A stretch of 64,000 bases of DNA from Actinomycetota bacterium (GTDB lineage Bacteria; Actinomycetota; Thermoleophilia; Gaiellales; Gaiellaceae). The stretch covers positions 129,929-193,928 of the forward strand of contig PMNA01000017.1 in NCBI GenBank assembly GCA_003162055.1, read 5' to 3'. Below are positions 1 to 10,627 of the stretch, one piece after another (positions within the stretch are counted from its first letter, which is position 1; every line of letters begins with the position of its first letter). The position numbers and the translations under genes were made by a program. The notes below the pieces were generated by a model. It saw only the letters and a list, made by a program, of their open reading frames with translations, was not told where the DNA came from and searched no databases.

Positions 1-308
1 CCAACGACGTCGCCAAGTACTTCGCGATCATCCCGGCGATGTTCGCGGGCGTCTTCCCCGAGCTCGGACACCTGAACGTGATGCGCCTGGACAGCCCCGA
101 GTCGGCGATCGCCTCGGCCGTGATCTTCAACGCTCTGATCATCGTCGCGCTGATTCCGCTCGCGCTGCGCGGCGTGCACTTCCGAGCCGCCTCGGCGATC
201 GCGGTGCTGAGGCGCAACCTGTTCATCTACGGAGTCGGCGGGCTGATTGCGCCCTTCGTCGGAATCAAGCTGATCGACCTCGTAGTCAGCGCGATCGGGA
301 TCTCGTGA
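1..308 (+). CDS. kdpB: Potassium-transporting ATPase ATP-binding subunit KdpB, C-terminal part
   Basis: This is the C-terminal end of KdpB, the P-type ATPase subunit of the KdpFABC high-affinity K+ pump. The frame is open from base 3 to the TGA at 306-308, so the gene enters from the left edge. Family-typical strings are [14 protein letters not shown] at the start, then [28 protein letters not shown], and IYGVGG with GIKLIDL at the end, which form the last membrane helices. The stop overlaps the ATG of kdpC (TGATG), so translation is probably coupled. Only about 101 residues are visible; the catalytic DKTGT loop lies outside the window. Confidence 0.95.
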   Translation, partial: NDVAKYFAIIPAMFAGVFPELGHLNVMRLDSPESAIASAVIFNALIIVALIPLALRGVHFRAASAIAVLRRNLFIYGVGGLIAPFVGIKLIDLVVSAIGIS

Positions 309-880
309 TGCGCCGGCAACTCGTTCCAGCCCTGGTCGTCTTCCTCTTCTTCACCGCGCTGGTCGGGGTCGTCTATCCGCTCGCCGTGACGGGTGTGGCG
401 CGAATCGCCTTCCCCTCCAAGTCGCAGGGCTCGCTGGTACGAGAGCGCGGAGTCGTCGTCGGCTCGCGCTTGCTCGGCCAAGCCTTCCACGGGCCTCGCT
501 ACTTCCAGCCGCGACCTTCGGCGGCGGGAACGGGCTACGACGGCGCAGCGAGCGGCGCCTCGAACCTGGGGCCGACCAACCCGGTGCTGCTCGCAGACGT
601 GCGGGCACGAGTGGCGGCGTACCGGCGCTTCAACGGCCTGGCCGCGAGCACGCCGGTGCCGGTCGACGCCGTCACCGCTTCGGCCTCCGGCCTCGACCCC
701 GAGATCTCGCCCGCGAACGCCCGCCTGCAGGCGCCGAGGGTCGCCCGGGCCCGTTTGCTACCGCTGGCGCAAGTGCTCGCGCTTGTGCGGGAGCAGACTG
801 ACGGACGCTCGCTCGGATTCCTGGGCGAGCCCGGCGTGAACGTGCTCGAGCTCAATCTGGCCCTAGACATGGCGAAATAG
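308..880 (+). CDS. kdpC: Potassium-transporting ATPase subunit KdpC
   Basis: KdpC is the small single-span subunit that stabilises the KdpB ATPase in the K+ pump. The 190-residue protein has one N-terminal membrane segment (about residues 7-28) followed by an extracytoplasmic domain carrying the family motifs YFQPRPSA and [11 protein letters not shown]. The C-terminus, with [15 protein letters not shown], is also typical. I chose the ATG at 308, which overlaps the kdpB stop by one base; a GTG directly before it at 305 is an alternative. It is followed after 8 bases by kdpD, so structural and regulatory genes form one kdpBCDE transcript here. Confidence 0.95.
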   Translation: MRRQLVPALVVFLFFTALVGVVYPLAVTGVARIAFPSKSQGSLVRERGVVVGSRLLGQAFHGPRYFQPRPSAAGTGYDGAASGASNLGPTNPVLLADVRARVAAYRRFNGLAASTPVPVDAVTASASGLDPEISPANARLQAPRVARARLLPLAQVLALVREQTDGRSLGFLGEPGVNVLELNLALDMAK

Positions 881-888
881 GTCAATCT

Positions 889-3392
889 ATGGCCATGCCA
901 CGGGGAAAGCTCCGCATTTACCTGGGCGCCGCACCCGGTGTGGGCAAGACCTTCGCCATGCTCAACGAGGGCCGGCGTAGGCGCGAGCGCGGCGAGGACG
1001 TCGTCTGCGGCTTTGTCGAGACGCACGGGCGCCGCCGCACCGCCGAGCAGATCGGCGAGCTCGAGGTCGTGCCGCGCAAACGGCTCCCTTACCGCGACCG
1101 GATATTCGAGGAGATGGACCTCGACGGAATTCTCACACGCCGTCCCGAAGTGGCGCTCGTGGACGAGATGGCGCACACGAACGTCAGCGGCTCGCGCAAC
1201 GAGAAGCGCTGGCGGGACGTCGAGGAGCTGCTCGACGCCGGCATCAATGTCATCTCGACGCTGAACATCCAGCACCTGGAGTCGCTGAACGACGTCATCG
1301 CGCAGATCACGGGCGTCACCCAGCAGGAGACCATCCCCGATGCCGTCGTGCGCAAGGCCGACCAGCTGCAGCTCGTGGACGTCGCTCCGGAGACCGTTCG
1401 CGCACGCCTCGCGCGGGGCGACATCTATCCGACCGAGCGCATCGACACCGCGCTAGGTAACTACTTCCGAGCCGGAAACCTGGGCGGGCTGCGCGAGCTG
1501 GCGCTGCTCTGGATCGCCGACCAGGTCGAGGAGGGGCTCAAGGAGTACCGCGAGCGCCACGACATCAGCGAGCCCTGGGAGACGCGCGAGCGAGTGATCG
1601 TCGCGCTGTCGGGCTCCGAGCGCGGGGAGCGGCTGGTGCGTCGGGCAGCCCGCATGGCGCAGCGTTTCGGCAGCGAGTTCGTGGCCGTACACGTACGCCC
1701 ACAGGACGGGCTCGCAGGGCCGGCGCTCGACCGCCTCAAGGCGCAGCACGAGCTCGCATCGTCGCTCGGGGGCGGCTACCGCGAGGTCGTCGGCGCCGAT
1801 ACGGGCCAGGCGCTCGTTGACGCGGCGCGCTCGCTCAACGCGACCCAAATCATTCTCGGCGCCACACGCCGAAACCGGTTGAACGAGCTACTACATGGCT
1901 CGGTCATCAATAGCGTCATCCGTCTCTCCGGCGCCAGCATCGATGTTCATGTCATCAGCAACGAAGACGAAGACGAAGGAGATCAGGAGGTCGAGGACGA
2001 GCCGGTCGGAAGACGCCGGCCCAGCTCTCTGCCGAGCCGGCGAATCGCGCTGGGCTTCTTGCTGGCCGTCGTTGGACTACCGCTACTCACGGTCGTGCTC
2101 AAGGCGCTGGGCAGTCACGCCACGCTCCCGAGCATCCTCTTGCTCTACCTGCTCTTAGTCGTCCTCGTCTCGGCTCTGGGAGGCCTGTGGCCGGCGCTCA
2201 CCGCGGCGGTCGCCGGAGACGTACTGGCCAACTGGTATTTCACGCCGCCGCTCCACAACTTCACGATCAGCGCGCCGCAGAATCTGCTCGCGCTCTGCGT
2301 TTTCCTCGTCGTCGCCGTCTTCTTCTCGGGCTACGTCGCGCTCGCCGCCAGGCGCGCGGTAGCCGGCGAGCAAGCCCAGACCGAAGCCGACCTCTTTCTG
2401 ACGCTCTCGGGGCAAACGTCCGTCGACGTTCTGCTCGATCGCCTGCAAAGGGCGCTGCAGCTCGACGGCGTCGCTCTACTCGGGAATCGTGGAGGCTCCT
2501 GGGGCGCGGTGGCCGCGAGCGGTGAGCAGCCGCCGCGCGATCCGGAGAGCGCAGCTCAGACGATCGATCTCGACCAGGGCCGCCTACTTGCCATTTCCGG
2601 TCGCGCGATCGCGGCCGAAGAAGAGCGCATCCTCGAGGCGTTCGTTCGCGAGATCTCCTCGTCGCTGGCGCGCGAGGAGCTCGAAGCGGAGGCTCAGACA
2701 GCCGGGGCGCTGGCCGCCGGCAACGAGCTGCGCGCGGCCATTCTCTCGGCGGTCTCGCACGATCTGCGAACGCCTCTCTCGGCGATCAAAGCGTCGGTGA
2801 CGAGCTTGCTCCAGGAGGACGTCGAGTGGACGGGCGCGGCGCGCGAGGAGTTCCTGCGCACGATCAACGAGGAGACCGACCGCCTGAACGCTCTAGTCGG
2901 CAATCTGCTCGATATGAGCCGCCTGCAGGCGGGAGCACTGACGGTTTCGGCCGGGCCGATCGGCCTAGAGGAAGTCGTTCCGGCAGCCCTCCACTCGCTC
3001 GGCGGACGCGCGAGCCGCGTCCAAACCGAGGTTCCCGAGACCCTGCCGCGCGTGTTGGCCGATCCCGGCCTGCTCGAGCGAGCGCTCGCCAATCTGCTCG
3101 ACAACGCACTTCGCCACTGCCCGGAGGACACCGAGGTGCGCGTCGTCGCCGACCCCACCGGCGACGAGTACGTCGATCTGCGCATCGTCGATCACGGGCC
3201 GGGAGTTCCCGAGTCGGAGAGGGAGCGAATCTTCGTCCCCTTCCAGCAGCTCGGCGACGTGTCCGGCGCGAACGGCGTCGGGCTCGGTCTGGCGGTTGCG
3301 AGGGGATTCATCGAAGCGATGGAGGGATCGATCGAGGGCAAGGAGACGCCCGGCGGAGGATTGACGATGATCGTGCGACTGCGAGCGGAGAG

Positions 3393-3396
<4 letters not shown>
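889..3396 (+). CDS. kdpD: Osmosensitive K+ channel histidine kinase KdpD
   Basis: Membrane sensor kinase that reports K+ limitation or turgor to KdpE. The 835-residue protein has the full family layout: an N-terminal KdpD domain with a Walker-A-like GAAPGVGKT at residues 13-21, a universal-stress-like domain (about 235-360), a DUF4118 block with four membrane helices (about 380-480), a GAF-like stretch, then HisKA with VSHDLRTPL (phosphoacceptor His about 624) and HATPase with NLLDNAL, DHGPGVP and GVGLGLAVA. A cluster of acidic residues (DEDEDEGDQEVEDE) lies just before the membrane block. The stop overlaps the kdpE start as ATGA, implying coupled translation. A second ATG lies two codons after the chosen one. 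Confidence 0.97.
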
Positions 3397-4082
<686 letters not shown>

Positions 4083-4165
4083 TGTTGTAGCGCGGGTCGA
4101 GAAGGAAAGAGTCGAGCTTTTTCGGGGCCCTGCGTGGTGCCTGGACTGGCACCGGGATATGCGGG

Positions 4166-4180
4166 TTTTACAGGTAAAAT
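4166..4180 (+). promoter_or_regulatory. Candidate nrdJ promoter with palindrome over the -10
   Basis: A perfect inverted repeat TTTTAC-AG-GTAAAA (4166-4179) contains a good -10 hexamer TAAAAT (4175-4180), 120 bases before nrdJ. A repressor bound to the palindrome would block the promoter. No clear -35, NrdR box or B12 box was recognised in 4083-4300. Confidence 0.35.
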
Positions 4181-4300
4181 AGGTTACGTCCGGGAAGGCT
4201 CCTATCGTTCCGAGGTCCGTCGGCCAATCGCCCGCGAAATCGGGTGCCCAGCCGGCCGTTGGAGTTCCCCAGGAGTCCGTTTCGGAGAGGGAGAGGCGAG

Positions 4301-7072
4301 ATGGCGACAGCCAAAGAGACACCGGTTGAGGCGACGGAGAAGGAGCTGGAGAACGTCGTGATCGACGCGGATGCGAGTCTCGGCGTACGCCGATATTTCA
4401 CCATCCCCGGGCGCGATCCCTTCGACGAGATCGAGTGGGAGACGCGCGACGCCTTCATCCCGGGCAAGGAGGGGGCGGCCTTCGAGCAGAAGGGCGTTGA
4501 GTTCCCGCGCTTCTGGTCGCAGACCGCAACCAACATCGTCGCCCAGAAGTACTTCCGCGGCAAGATGGGCGCGACCGATCGGGAGTGGAGCGTCAAGCAG
4601 ATGATCGGGCGCGTCGTTACGACGATCGGCGCCTGGGGCCGCAAGGGCGGTTACTTCGCCAGCGAGGAGGAGGCAGGTACCTTCGAGGCCGAGCTGAAAG
4701 CGATTCTCGTCAACCAGCTCGCCGCCTTCAACTCGCCGGTCTGGTTCAACGTCGGCTTCGAGGAGAAGCCACAGTGTTCCGCCTGCTTCATTCTCTCGGT
4801 CGACGACAACATGGAGGCGATCCTCGACTGGATCAAGCGCGAGGGAATCATCTTCCGCGGCGGCTCCGGTGCCGGGGTCAACCTCTCGCGCCTGCGCGCC
4901 TCCAAAGAGCAGCTCACCAAGGGCGGGCACGCCTCCGGGCCGGTCTCCTTCATGCGCGGCGCCGACGCCTCGGCCGGCACGATCAAGTCGGGCGGTAAGA
5001 CCAGGCGCGCGGCCAAGATGGTCATCCTCGACATCGACCATCCCGACATCGAGGAGTTCATCTGGTGCAAGGCCAAGGAAGAACGCAAAGTGCGCGTACT
5101 CGAGGCGGCAGGCTACGACATGTCGCTCGATTCTCCCGACTGGGCCTCGATCCAGTACCAGAACGCCAACAACTCGGTTCGCGTTACCGATGCGTTCATG
5201 CAGGCGGCCGCCGATGACGCCGACTGGAATCTGAAAGCGCGCGTCGACGGCTCGGTGTTGAGGACGGTCAGGGCGCGCGAGCTTCTGCATCAGATCGCCG
5301 CCGCCGCCTGGGAGTGCGCCGACCCCGGTATCCAGTACGACACGACAATCAACGGCTGGCACACCGTCCCGAACTCGGGCCGAATCAACGCCTCCAACCC
5401 CTGCTCGGAGTACATGAGCATCGACAACTCGGCCTGCAACCTCGCCTCGCTCAACCTGATGAAGTTCGTCCGCGAGGAGGACGGCGAGCTCGACATCGAG
5501 GCCTTCGAGCACGCCATCGACGTCGTCTTCCTGGCCCAGGAGATCCTGATCGGTTACTCCAGCTATCCGACGCCCGAGATCGGGCGCAACGCTCGCGCTT
5601 TCCGCCAACTCGGGCTCGGCTACGCGAATCTGGGCGCACTTCTCATGGCGCGCGGGCTGCCCTACGACTCCGACGAGGGCCGCGCCTACGCCGCCGCGGT
5701 GACCGCGCTGATGACCGGCCGCGCCTATCGCAAGTCGGCCGAGATCGCCGGGCGCATGGGGCCCTTCGCCGATTACCAGAAGAACGCCGGCGCGATGCTC
5801 AGCGTCGTCTCCAAGCATCGGGCTGCGGTCGGCAACATCGACCACGAGAGCTCGGTGCCGCGCGATCTGCTCTCCGCCTGCCGGCAATCCTGGGACGAGG
5901 CGCTCGACTTGGGCGAGGCCAAAGGATTCCGTAACGCCCAGTCGACCGTGCTCGCCCCCACCGGGACGATCAGCTTCATGATGGACTGCGACACGACCGG
6001 CATCGAGCCCGACTTCTCGCTCGCCAAATCGAAGAAGCTGGTCGGCGGCGGCGAGATCACGATCGTCAACAAGACGGTACCGATGGCGCTCGAGAAACTC
6101 GGCTACTCGCCCAGCGAGGGTGCGGAGATCGAGGCCTACATCGACGAGCGCAATTCGGTCGTCGGAGCGCCCCACCTGAAGAACGGTCACTACCCCGTGT
6201 TCGACTGCGCGGTCGGCGAACGTCCGATTAACTACGTCGGCCACGTGAAGATGATGGGCGCCGTTCAGCCCTTCATCTCAGGCGCTATCTCGAAAACGGT
6301 GAACATGCCCGAGTCGGCCGTGATCGACGACGTCGCCCAACTCTACGAGGACGCCTGGCGGCTCGGCGTCAAGGCCGTTGCCATCTACCGCGAGGGCTCC
6401 AAGGTCGCGCAACCTCTCTCAGGAAAGAGCGATAAAACCGCCGTCGCCTTGCCTCCCATCGGCACGCTCGTCGCCGCGCCACAGCGCCACCGCCTGCCCG
6501 ACGAGCGCACCGAGATCGGGCGTAAGTTCCGCGTCGGCGACTACGAGGGCTACATCCACGTCGGCGTCTACGACAACGACACGCCCGGCGACGTCTTCGT
6601 CGACATCGCCAAGGAGGGCACGACCCTGGCCGGGCTGATGAACGCCTTCATGATCGCGATCTCGCTCGGCCTCCAGTACGGCGTGCCGCTCGAGGTCTTC
6701 GTCTCCAAGTACGCGCACATGCGCTTCGATCCCTCGGGCCCGACCAACGACGCTGACATCCGCATCGCTAAATCGCTCCCGGATTACATCTTCCGTTGGC
6801 TCGGCAAGCGTTTCCTCTCGGTCGACCAACAAGAAGAGCTCGGCATCCTTTCGGCCGAAGTCAGGGCCCGCATGGCCCAGACCTATACGAACGGTGGCAC
6901 CGCCGGTCAGGGCGGCGACCCGGAGCTGGTCGAGGCGCTGCCTCCAGGCCAGAAGGCGCTCTTCAACAACTGGGAGGACGCGGTCGAGTGCGCCCGTTGT
7001 GGCGGCCGCATGGTCAGGACCGGCAGCTGCTACACCTGCCGCGACTGCGGGACGAACACCGGCTGCAGCTGA
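4301..7072 (+). CDS. nrdJ: Adenosylcobalamin-dependent (class II) ribonucleoside-diphosphate reductase
   Basis: Makes deoxyribonucleotides from ribonucleotides using adenosylcobalamin, independent of oxygen. The 923-residue protein has the reductase barrel with NPCSEYMSIDNSACNL (about residue 366), the LAPTGTISFMMDCDTTGIEP loop (about 550) and a C-terminal Cys-rich tail with CARCGG and CRDCGTNTGC that resembles the zinc-ribbon/redox-relay end of the family. No N-terminal ATP cone is evident. I chose the ATG at 4301 because GGAGAGG lies just upstream; an in-frame ATG 57 bases earlier would add an Arg/Pro-rich leader. It stands alone, between kdpE and a convergent kinase gene, and would need cobalamin supply or uptake from elsewhere. 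Confidence 0.95.
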   Translation: MATAKETPVEATEKELENVVIDADASLGVRRYFTIPGRDPFDEIEWETRDAFIPGKEGAAFEQKGVEFPRFWSQTATNIVAQKYFRGKMGATDREWSVKQMIGRVVTTIGAWGRKGGYFASEEEAGTFEAELKAILVNQLAAFNSPVWFNVGFEEKPQCSACFILSVDDNMEAILDWIKREGIIFRGGSGAGVNLSRLRASKEQLTKGGHASGPVSFMRGADASAGTIKSGGKTRRAAKMVILDIDHPDIEEFIWCKAKEERKVRVLEAAGYDMSLDSPDWASIQYQNANNSVRVTDAFMQAAADDADWNLKARVDGSVLRTVRARELLHQIAAAAWECADPGIQYDTTINGWHTVPNSGRINASNPCSEYMSIDNSACNLASLNLMKFVREEDGELDIEAFEHAIDVVFLAQEILIGYSSYPTPEIGRNARAFRQLGLGYANLGALLMARGLPYDSDEGRAYAAAVTALMTGRAYRKSAEIAGRMGPFADYQKNAGAMLSVVSKHRAAVGNIDHESSVPRDLLSACRQSWDEALDLGEAKGFRNAQSTVLAPTGTISFMMDCDTTGIEPDFSLAKSKKLVGGGEITIVNKTVPMALEKLGYSPSEGAEIEAYIDERNSVVGAPHLKNGHYPVFDCAVGERPINYVGHVKMMGAVQPFISGAISKTVNMPESAVIDDVAQLYEDAWRLGVKAVAIYREGSKVAQPLSGKSDKTAVALPPIGTLVAAPQRHRLPDERTEIGRKFRVGDYEGYIHVGVYDNDTPGDVFVDIAKEGTTLAGLMNAFMIAISLGLQYGVPLEVFVSKYAHMRFDPSGPTNDADIRIAKSLPDYIFRWLGKRFLSVDQQEELGILSAEVRARMAQTYTNGGTAGQGGDPELVEALPPGQKALFNNWEDAVECARCGGRMVRTGSCYTCRDCGTNTGCS

Positions 7073-7146
7073 ATTGGTTCGCTCCACAGGCCCGATCTCA
7101 CCCCAGATCTCGACCCGGGACGTCCCATCGATCACTCCAGCGGCTT

Positions 7147-9624
7147 CTAGCGGGTTGAGGCGACGAGCAGATTGGAATCCAGCGCGCCCCGAACGGTGCG
7201 AGAGAGGTCATCGGCAGAGTAGGGCTTCTGCAAGAACCGGATTTCTTGGTCGAGATCGCCCTCTCCCAGCCCGTCGCGAGGGTAGCCCGAGACGAAGACG
7301 ACGGGGAGATCGGGCTTCTGGCTGCAAAGCTCGGCCGCAAGCCGCCGTCCATCCATGTCCGGCAGCACGAGGTCGGTGACGAGTAGATCGAAGTCGCCTT
7401 GGGACGCGAACTCAATCGCCTGTTTCGGCTCGGCAGCGACAATGACCTCGTAGCCATTTTGCTCGAGCATCCGAGAAGTGATCTCGCGAACTCCCGGCTC
7501 GTCCTCAACGAGCAGGATGCGCTCGCAGCCGCCCGAGACCAGTCCGTCTTGCTCGTCGGGCGTCGACGAAAGGTCGAGCCTGCTCCAAGGAAGGTGAACA
7601 TCGAAGCTCGTGCCCACGCCAAGCTTGCTCTCGACACTGATCCGGCCGCCGCTTTGACTCACGATGCCGTAGGCGGTTGCGAGGCCGAGCCCACTACCCT
7701 TGCCGACTTCCTTAGTGGTGAAGTAGGGCTCGAAGACGCGTTCGCGGGTTTTCTTGTTCATGCCATGACCGGTGTCGCTGACGCGCAGATGAGCGTAACG
7801 ACCCGCTTGGAGCGCGAGTGGCCCGGCTTGCAACGCGGTCAGGTCGACGTTCTCGGTCATGACACTGAGCGTGCCCCCCTCCGGCATCGCATCACGGGCA
7901 TTGACGGCGAGGTTCATCAGCACCTGCTCGATCTGTCCTTGGTCGGTCTTGACGGGGCACCCTGCGGGCTCGAGCGCGTGGACGATTCTGATCTGCTCGC
8001 CGAGTACCCGGCCGACGATGGCGTCCATCTCGATCACGGCTTGATTGAGATCGAAAACGGTGGGCCTTAGCACCTGGCGGCGGCCGAAGGCAAGCAGCTG
8101 CCGGGTCAGCCCGGTCGCGCGCTCGCTGGCGCGCGCGATCTCCCGGAGGTCGTGAGCTAGCTCTGGATCACCATTCGCGCGTTCGAGCGAGAGGCTGCAG
8201 TAGCCGGAGATGGCGGTCAGCAGATTGTTGAAGTCGTGTGCGACGCCGCCCGCCAGTTGCCCGATCGTCTCTAGCCGCTGCGAATGGCGCAGCTTATCTT
8301 CGAGGGCCTTCCGCTCGCTGATATCGAGGAAGAGACTGACGGCGCCTACGACCTCGCCCGTTTGGTTTCGTCGCGGCGCCGACGAGACGATGACCTCGAC
8401 CGTCGAGCCGTCCTTTCGCAGGCTTTTGGACTCTCCGTGGAAGGACTCGCCGGAGAGGAACGAGTCGAAGTTACGAGCTGTCTCCTCGCTCGCGGAGAGG
8501 GGATACGGCTTGCCGATCGTCTCTTCCGCCCGCCAGCCGAAGAGCTGCTCGGCGCCGGGATTCCAGAGCGTGACGAGGCGATTGCTCCCGACGGCGACGA
8601 TTGCTAGCGGAGCCGCGGCGATCAGCGTCCGGTGCTTCTCGAGAGTCTCGGCAAGGTCATCCTCACGGCGCTGCTGGTCGCGCAAGATCAGGCTCATCCG
8701 CAAGAAGATCGCGACAATCGTGAACGAGCCGAGGGCAAGGAACAACGTGCCATCCAGGGTCTCTCTGCGAACGGCAATCACGAACGCGACCGGCATGCTG
8801 AGGCAGGCCAGAGCGAGCAAAGCGTTGCGAACGGCCCAGCGCCGGATCGGAAGTAGCTGTGATGTGCCAAGCGAACGCAGCGACGGATGCAAGCCGGCGA
8901 AGCCCCAGAGGACGTAGGCGAGCATCCAACCGCAATCGCGCCAGGTCCCCTCTACGGCGGTGCCTCGGACGGAGTCGTAGGCGTAAACGACGTCGGAAAA
9001 GAGGAACATCGCGATTCCCAGCGTCATGGCCTGGAGCGCCCGCGCGTGCCGAAGCGATGGCACCAGAAGAAGCTGGCCGAAACCGACGAGCAAGATCGCG
9101 TCGAGCGCCGGATAGGCAACCGCGGTGAATGTCGACAAGCCCGAGCTGTGCGACTGGCCGCCTGCAGGGGCGATTACGACCGCCCAGGTGAAGACGCTGA
9201 AAGCCGTCGCGATGATCGCGCTCTCGAGTAATCCGCCGAGTACCCCCGTCATGTGCCGGCGCCAGAACCAGGCAAGCGCCCCGAACATAGGCAGATAGGC
9301 ACCCATGTAGAGAGCGTCGATCGGCGAAGGGAACGGCACCGAACGATTGAGCAGCTCGACCAGCCACCACAGCCAGTCAGTAACGAGCCAAGCGGAGATG
9401 CCCGCTACCAGTAACACCGCGATCCAGCGGCCAGGGAAATGACGACGCAATATCCCAACCCAGCCGAGCCCGAGCGCGACTGTGATGACCGAGTAGTAGA
9501 GGACGTTCGAGATGGTGACCGAGGGGACGAAAGCGTAAACAACGCTTCCCGCCGTTCCGATAACCAATACCGCCCACGCAAGGCGGACAAAAGCTCGATC
9601 AGAGCCGTTTTCGGTCGTAGCCAT
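7147..9624 (-). CDS. Membrane-bound hybrid histidine kinase with PAS and receiver domains
   Basis: Sensor kinase of unknown stimulus, about 825 residues. Roughly the first 310 residues form eight or nine membrane helices, resembling the multi-helix sensory modules found ahead of kinases and cyclases. A PAS domain follows (LIAAAPLAIVAV, LWNPGAEQLFGW, KDGSTVEVIV), then HisKA with GGVAHDFNNLLTAISGY (His about residue 460), HATPase (NLAVNARDAMPEGG, DTGHGM, FEPYFTTK, GLGLAT) and a C-terminal receiver domain (LLVEDEPGVRE, VTDLVLPDMDG, QKPY). The HDFNNLL form and fused receiver are typical of soluble-signal hybrid kinases. The ATG at 9624 is preferred to a TTG two codons earlier. No partner response regulator is adjacent, so its output is unknown. 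Confidence 0.9.
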   Translation of the reverse strand: MATTENGSDRAFVRLAWAVLVIGTAGSVVYAFVPSVTISNVLYYSVITVALGLGWVGILRRHFPGRWIAVLLVAGISAWLVTDWLWWLVELLNRSVPFPSPIDALYMGAYLPMFGALAWFWRRHMTGVLGGLLESAIIATAFSVFTWAVVIAPAGGQSHSSGLSTFTAVAYPALDAILLVGFGQLLLVPSLRHARALQAMTLGIAMFLFSDVVYAYDSVRGTAVEGTWRDCGWMLAYVLWGFAGLHPSLRSLGTSQLLPIRRWAVRNALLALACLSMPVAFVIAVRRETLDGTLFLALGSFTIVAIFLRMSLILRDQQRREDDLAETLEKHRTLIAAAPLAIVAVGSNRLVTLWNPGAEQLFGWRAEETIGKPYPLSASEETARNFDSFLSGESFHGESKSLRKDGSTVEVIVSSAPRRNQTGEVVGAVSLFLDISERKALEDKLRHSQRLETIGQLAGGVAHDFNNLLTAISGYCSLSLERANGDPELAHDLREIARASERATGLTRQLLAFGRRQVLRPTVFDLNQAVIEMDAIVGRVLGEQIRIVHALEPAGCPVKTDQGQIEQVLMNLAVNARDAMPEGGTLSVMTENVDLTALQAGPLALQAGRYAHLRVSDTGHGMNKKTRERVFEPYFTTKEVGKGSGLGLATAYGIVSQSGGRISVESKLGVGTSFDVHLPWSRLDLSSTPDEQDGLVSGGCERILLVEDEPGVREITSRMLEQNGYEVIVAAEPKQAIEFASQGDFDLLVTDLVLPDMDGRRLAAELCSQKPDLPVVFVSGYPRDGLGEGDLDQEIRFLQKPYSADDLSRTVRGALDSNLLVASTR

Positions 9625-9779
9625 ATACAAATGTCATCGACCTATCGGTACAGCTATCCAAGGGCATTGGCCGCCGTTTGGTTGTGCTACGCCGAAGCGG
9701 AGGGTGTTCCGACCCGAATAGGGAGAAACAGAGCGTCGTGAGCCCCGTCCAGCACGCACCGGCCGAATAATCGAAGCGC

Positions 9780-10493
9780 TTAAATACGCGCAGAAGCCGC
9801 CGCGACGAAAGCCGTCACGAGCAGATGAGGGCTCTCCGGCGTGTAGCGCGCCTGCGGCACGTAAAGCGTGGCGATGAAAAACGGGTGCTCGGGTAACTCG
9901 AGCACGCGCGCAGCTCCGTCGGCGCCGGTCCCGCTGATTACGAGACCGCGCTCTTCGACCGCCGGCCGGTACTTCGGATTGAGCCCGAAGCTGCAGAAGA
10001 AGGGTTCGATAGCCGCCGGGGCTCGGTAGTTGGCGGCAACCCGAGAGCCCGGCTCGAAGAACACCTCGTGCATCTGCTCGGCGAGCGAGGTGGGAAGTCT
10101 CGTCACCGCGAGCTCGCAGGCGCCGGGGCTCGACTCCTCATGCTCGGCCTCCTCGATTCCGAGCACGTTGCGCACGAACTCGACCACGGCGTGCTGAAAG
10201 CCGCCGCAGGTGCCGAGCAGCGGTACCTCCCGCTCGCGCGCGACTCTGATCGCCTTGAGAGCGCCGTCCATGTTCCGGTAGGGACTGCCCGGCGCGACCA
10301 GCAGCCCGGCGTAGGAGGCGAGCTCGCTGTCGTCCATCTCCATCGCTGCCTCGGTCGCCAGCCACTTGAAGCGAAGCGGCGGCCGAACGGCGTGCTCGAG
10401 CGCCTGCTGCGTAGCCTTGTGCGTCGGCCGCTCGGCGCCGTAGTCGCCGACGACGGCGATCGTGAGCTTCTGGCCTCCATTCGTTGCGCTCAT
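9780..10493 (-). CDS. CTP synthase C-terminal-domain-related glutamine amidotransferase-like protein
   Basis: A 237-residue stand-alone class I glutaminase domain like the C-terminal half of CTP synthase, but with no synthetase domain. Motifs: KLTIAVVGDYGAERPTHKAT at the start, a nucleophile elbow LLGTCGGFQHAVVEFVRN (Cys about residue 95), and a C-terminal HPFFIATLYVPQ that supplies the usual His position of this fold. The family is known in databases as CTP-synthase-C-terminal-related (seleno)protein because some members have selenocysteine; here the nucleophile position is Cys. The start at 10493 has AGGAG 10 bases upstream; a longer frame to 10583 lacks a ribosome-binding site. Substrate and acceptor are unknown. 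It is divergent from the M14 gene. Confidence 0.75.
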   Translation of the reverse strand: MSATNGGQKLTIAVVGDYGAERPTHKATQQALEHAVRPPLRFKWLATEAAMEMDDSELASYAGLLVAPGSPYRNMDGALKAIRVAREREVPLLGTCGGFQHAVVEFVRNVLGIEEAEHEESSPGACELAVTRLPTSLAEQMHEVFFEPGSRVAANYRAPAAIEPFFCSFGLNPKYRPAVEERGLVISGTGADGAARVLELPEHPFFIATLYVPQARYTPESPHLLVTAFVAAASARI

Positions 10494-10627
10494 GACTCGT
10501 CTACTCCTACCACTCGTGCCGATCTGAAGCGAATCTAGTACACGCCGGATGCGATCGCCACAGCGGGCTTCGCTAGTTTTCACTTGTTGTCATCGAGCTT
10601 TCGAGAAAGGCTCCGCGGAACTTCTTC

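Noticed and set aside
4083-4300. Possible cobalamin riboswitch before nrdJ
   Set aside because: Expected for a B12 enzyme, but no B12 box or matching core was found.
4202-6244. 680-codon minus-strand open frame opposite nrdJ
   Set aside because: It is an antisense shadow of nrdJ, which has clear family motifs throughout; the shadow has no recognisable domain and arises from GC-biased third positions.
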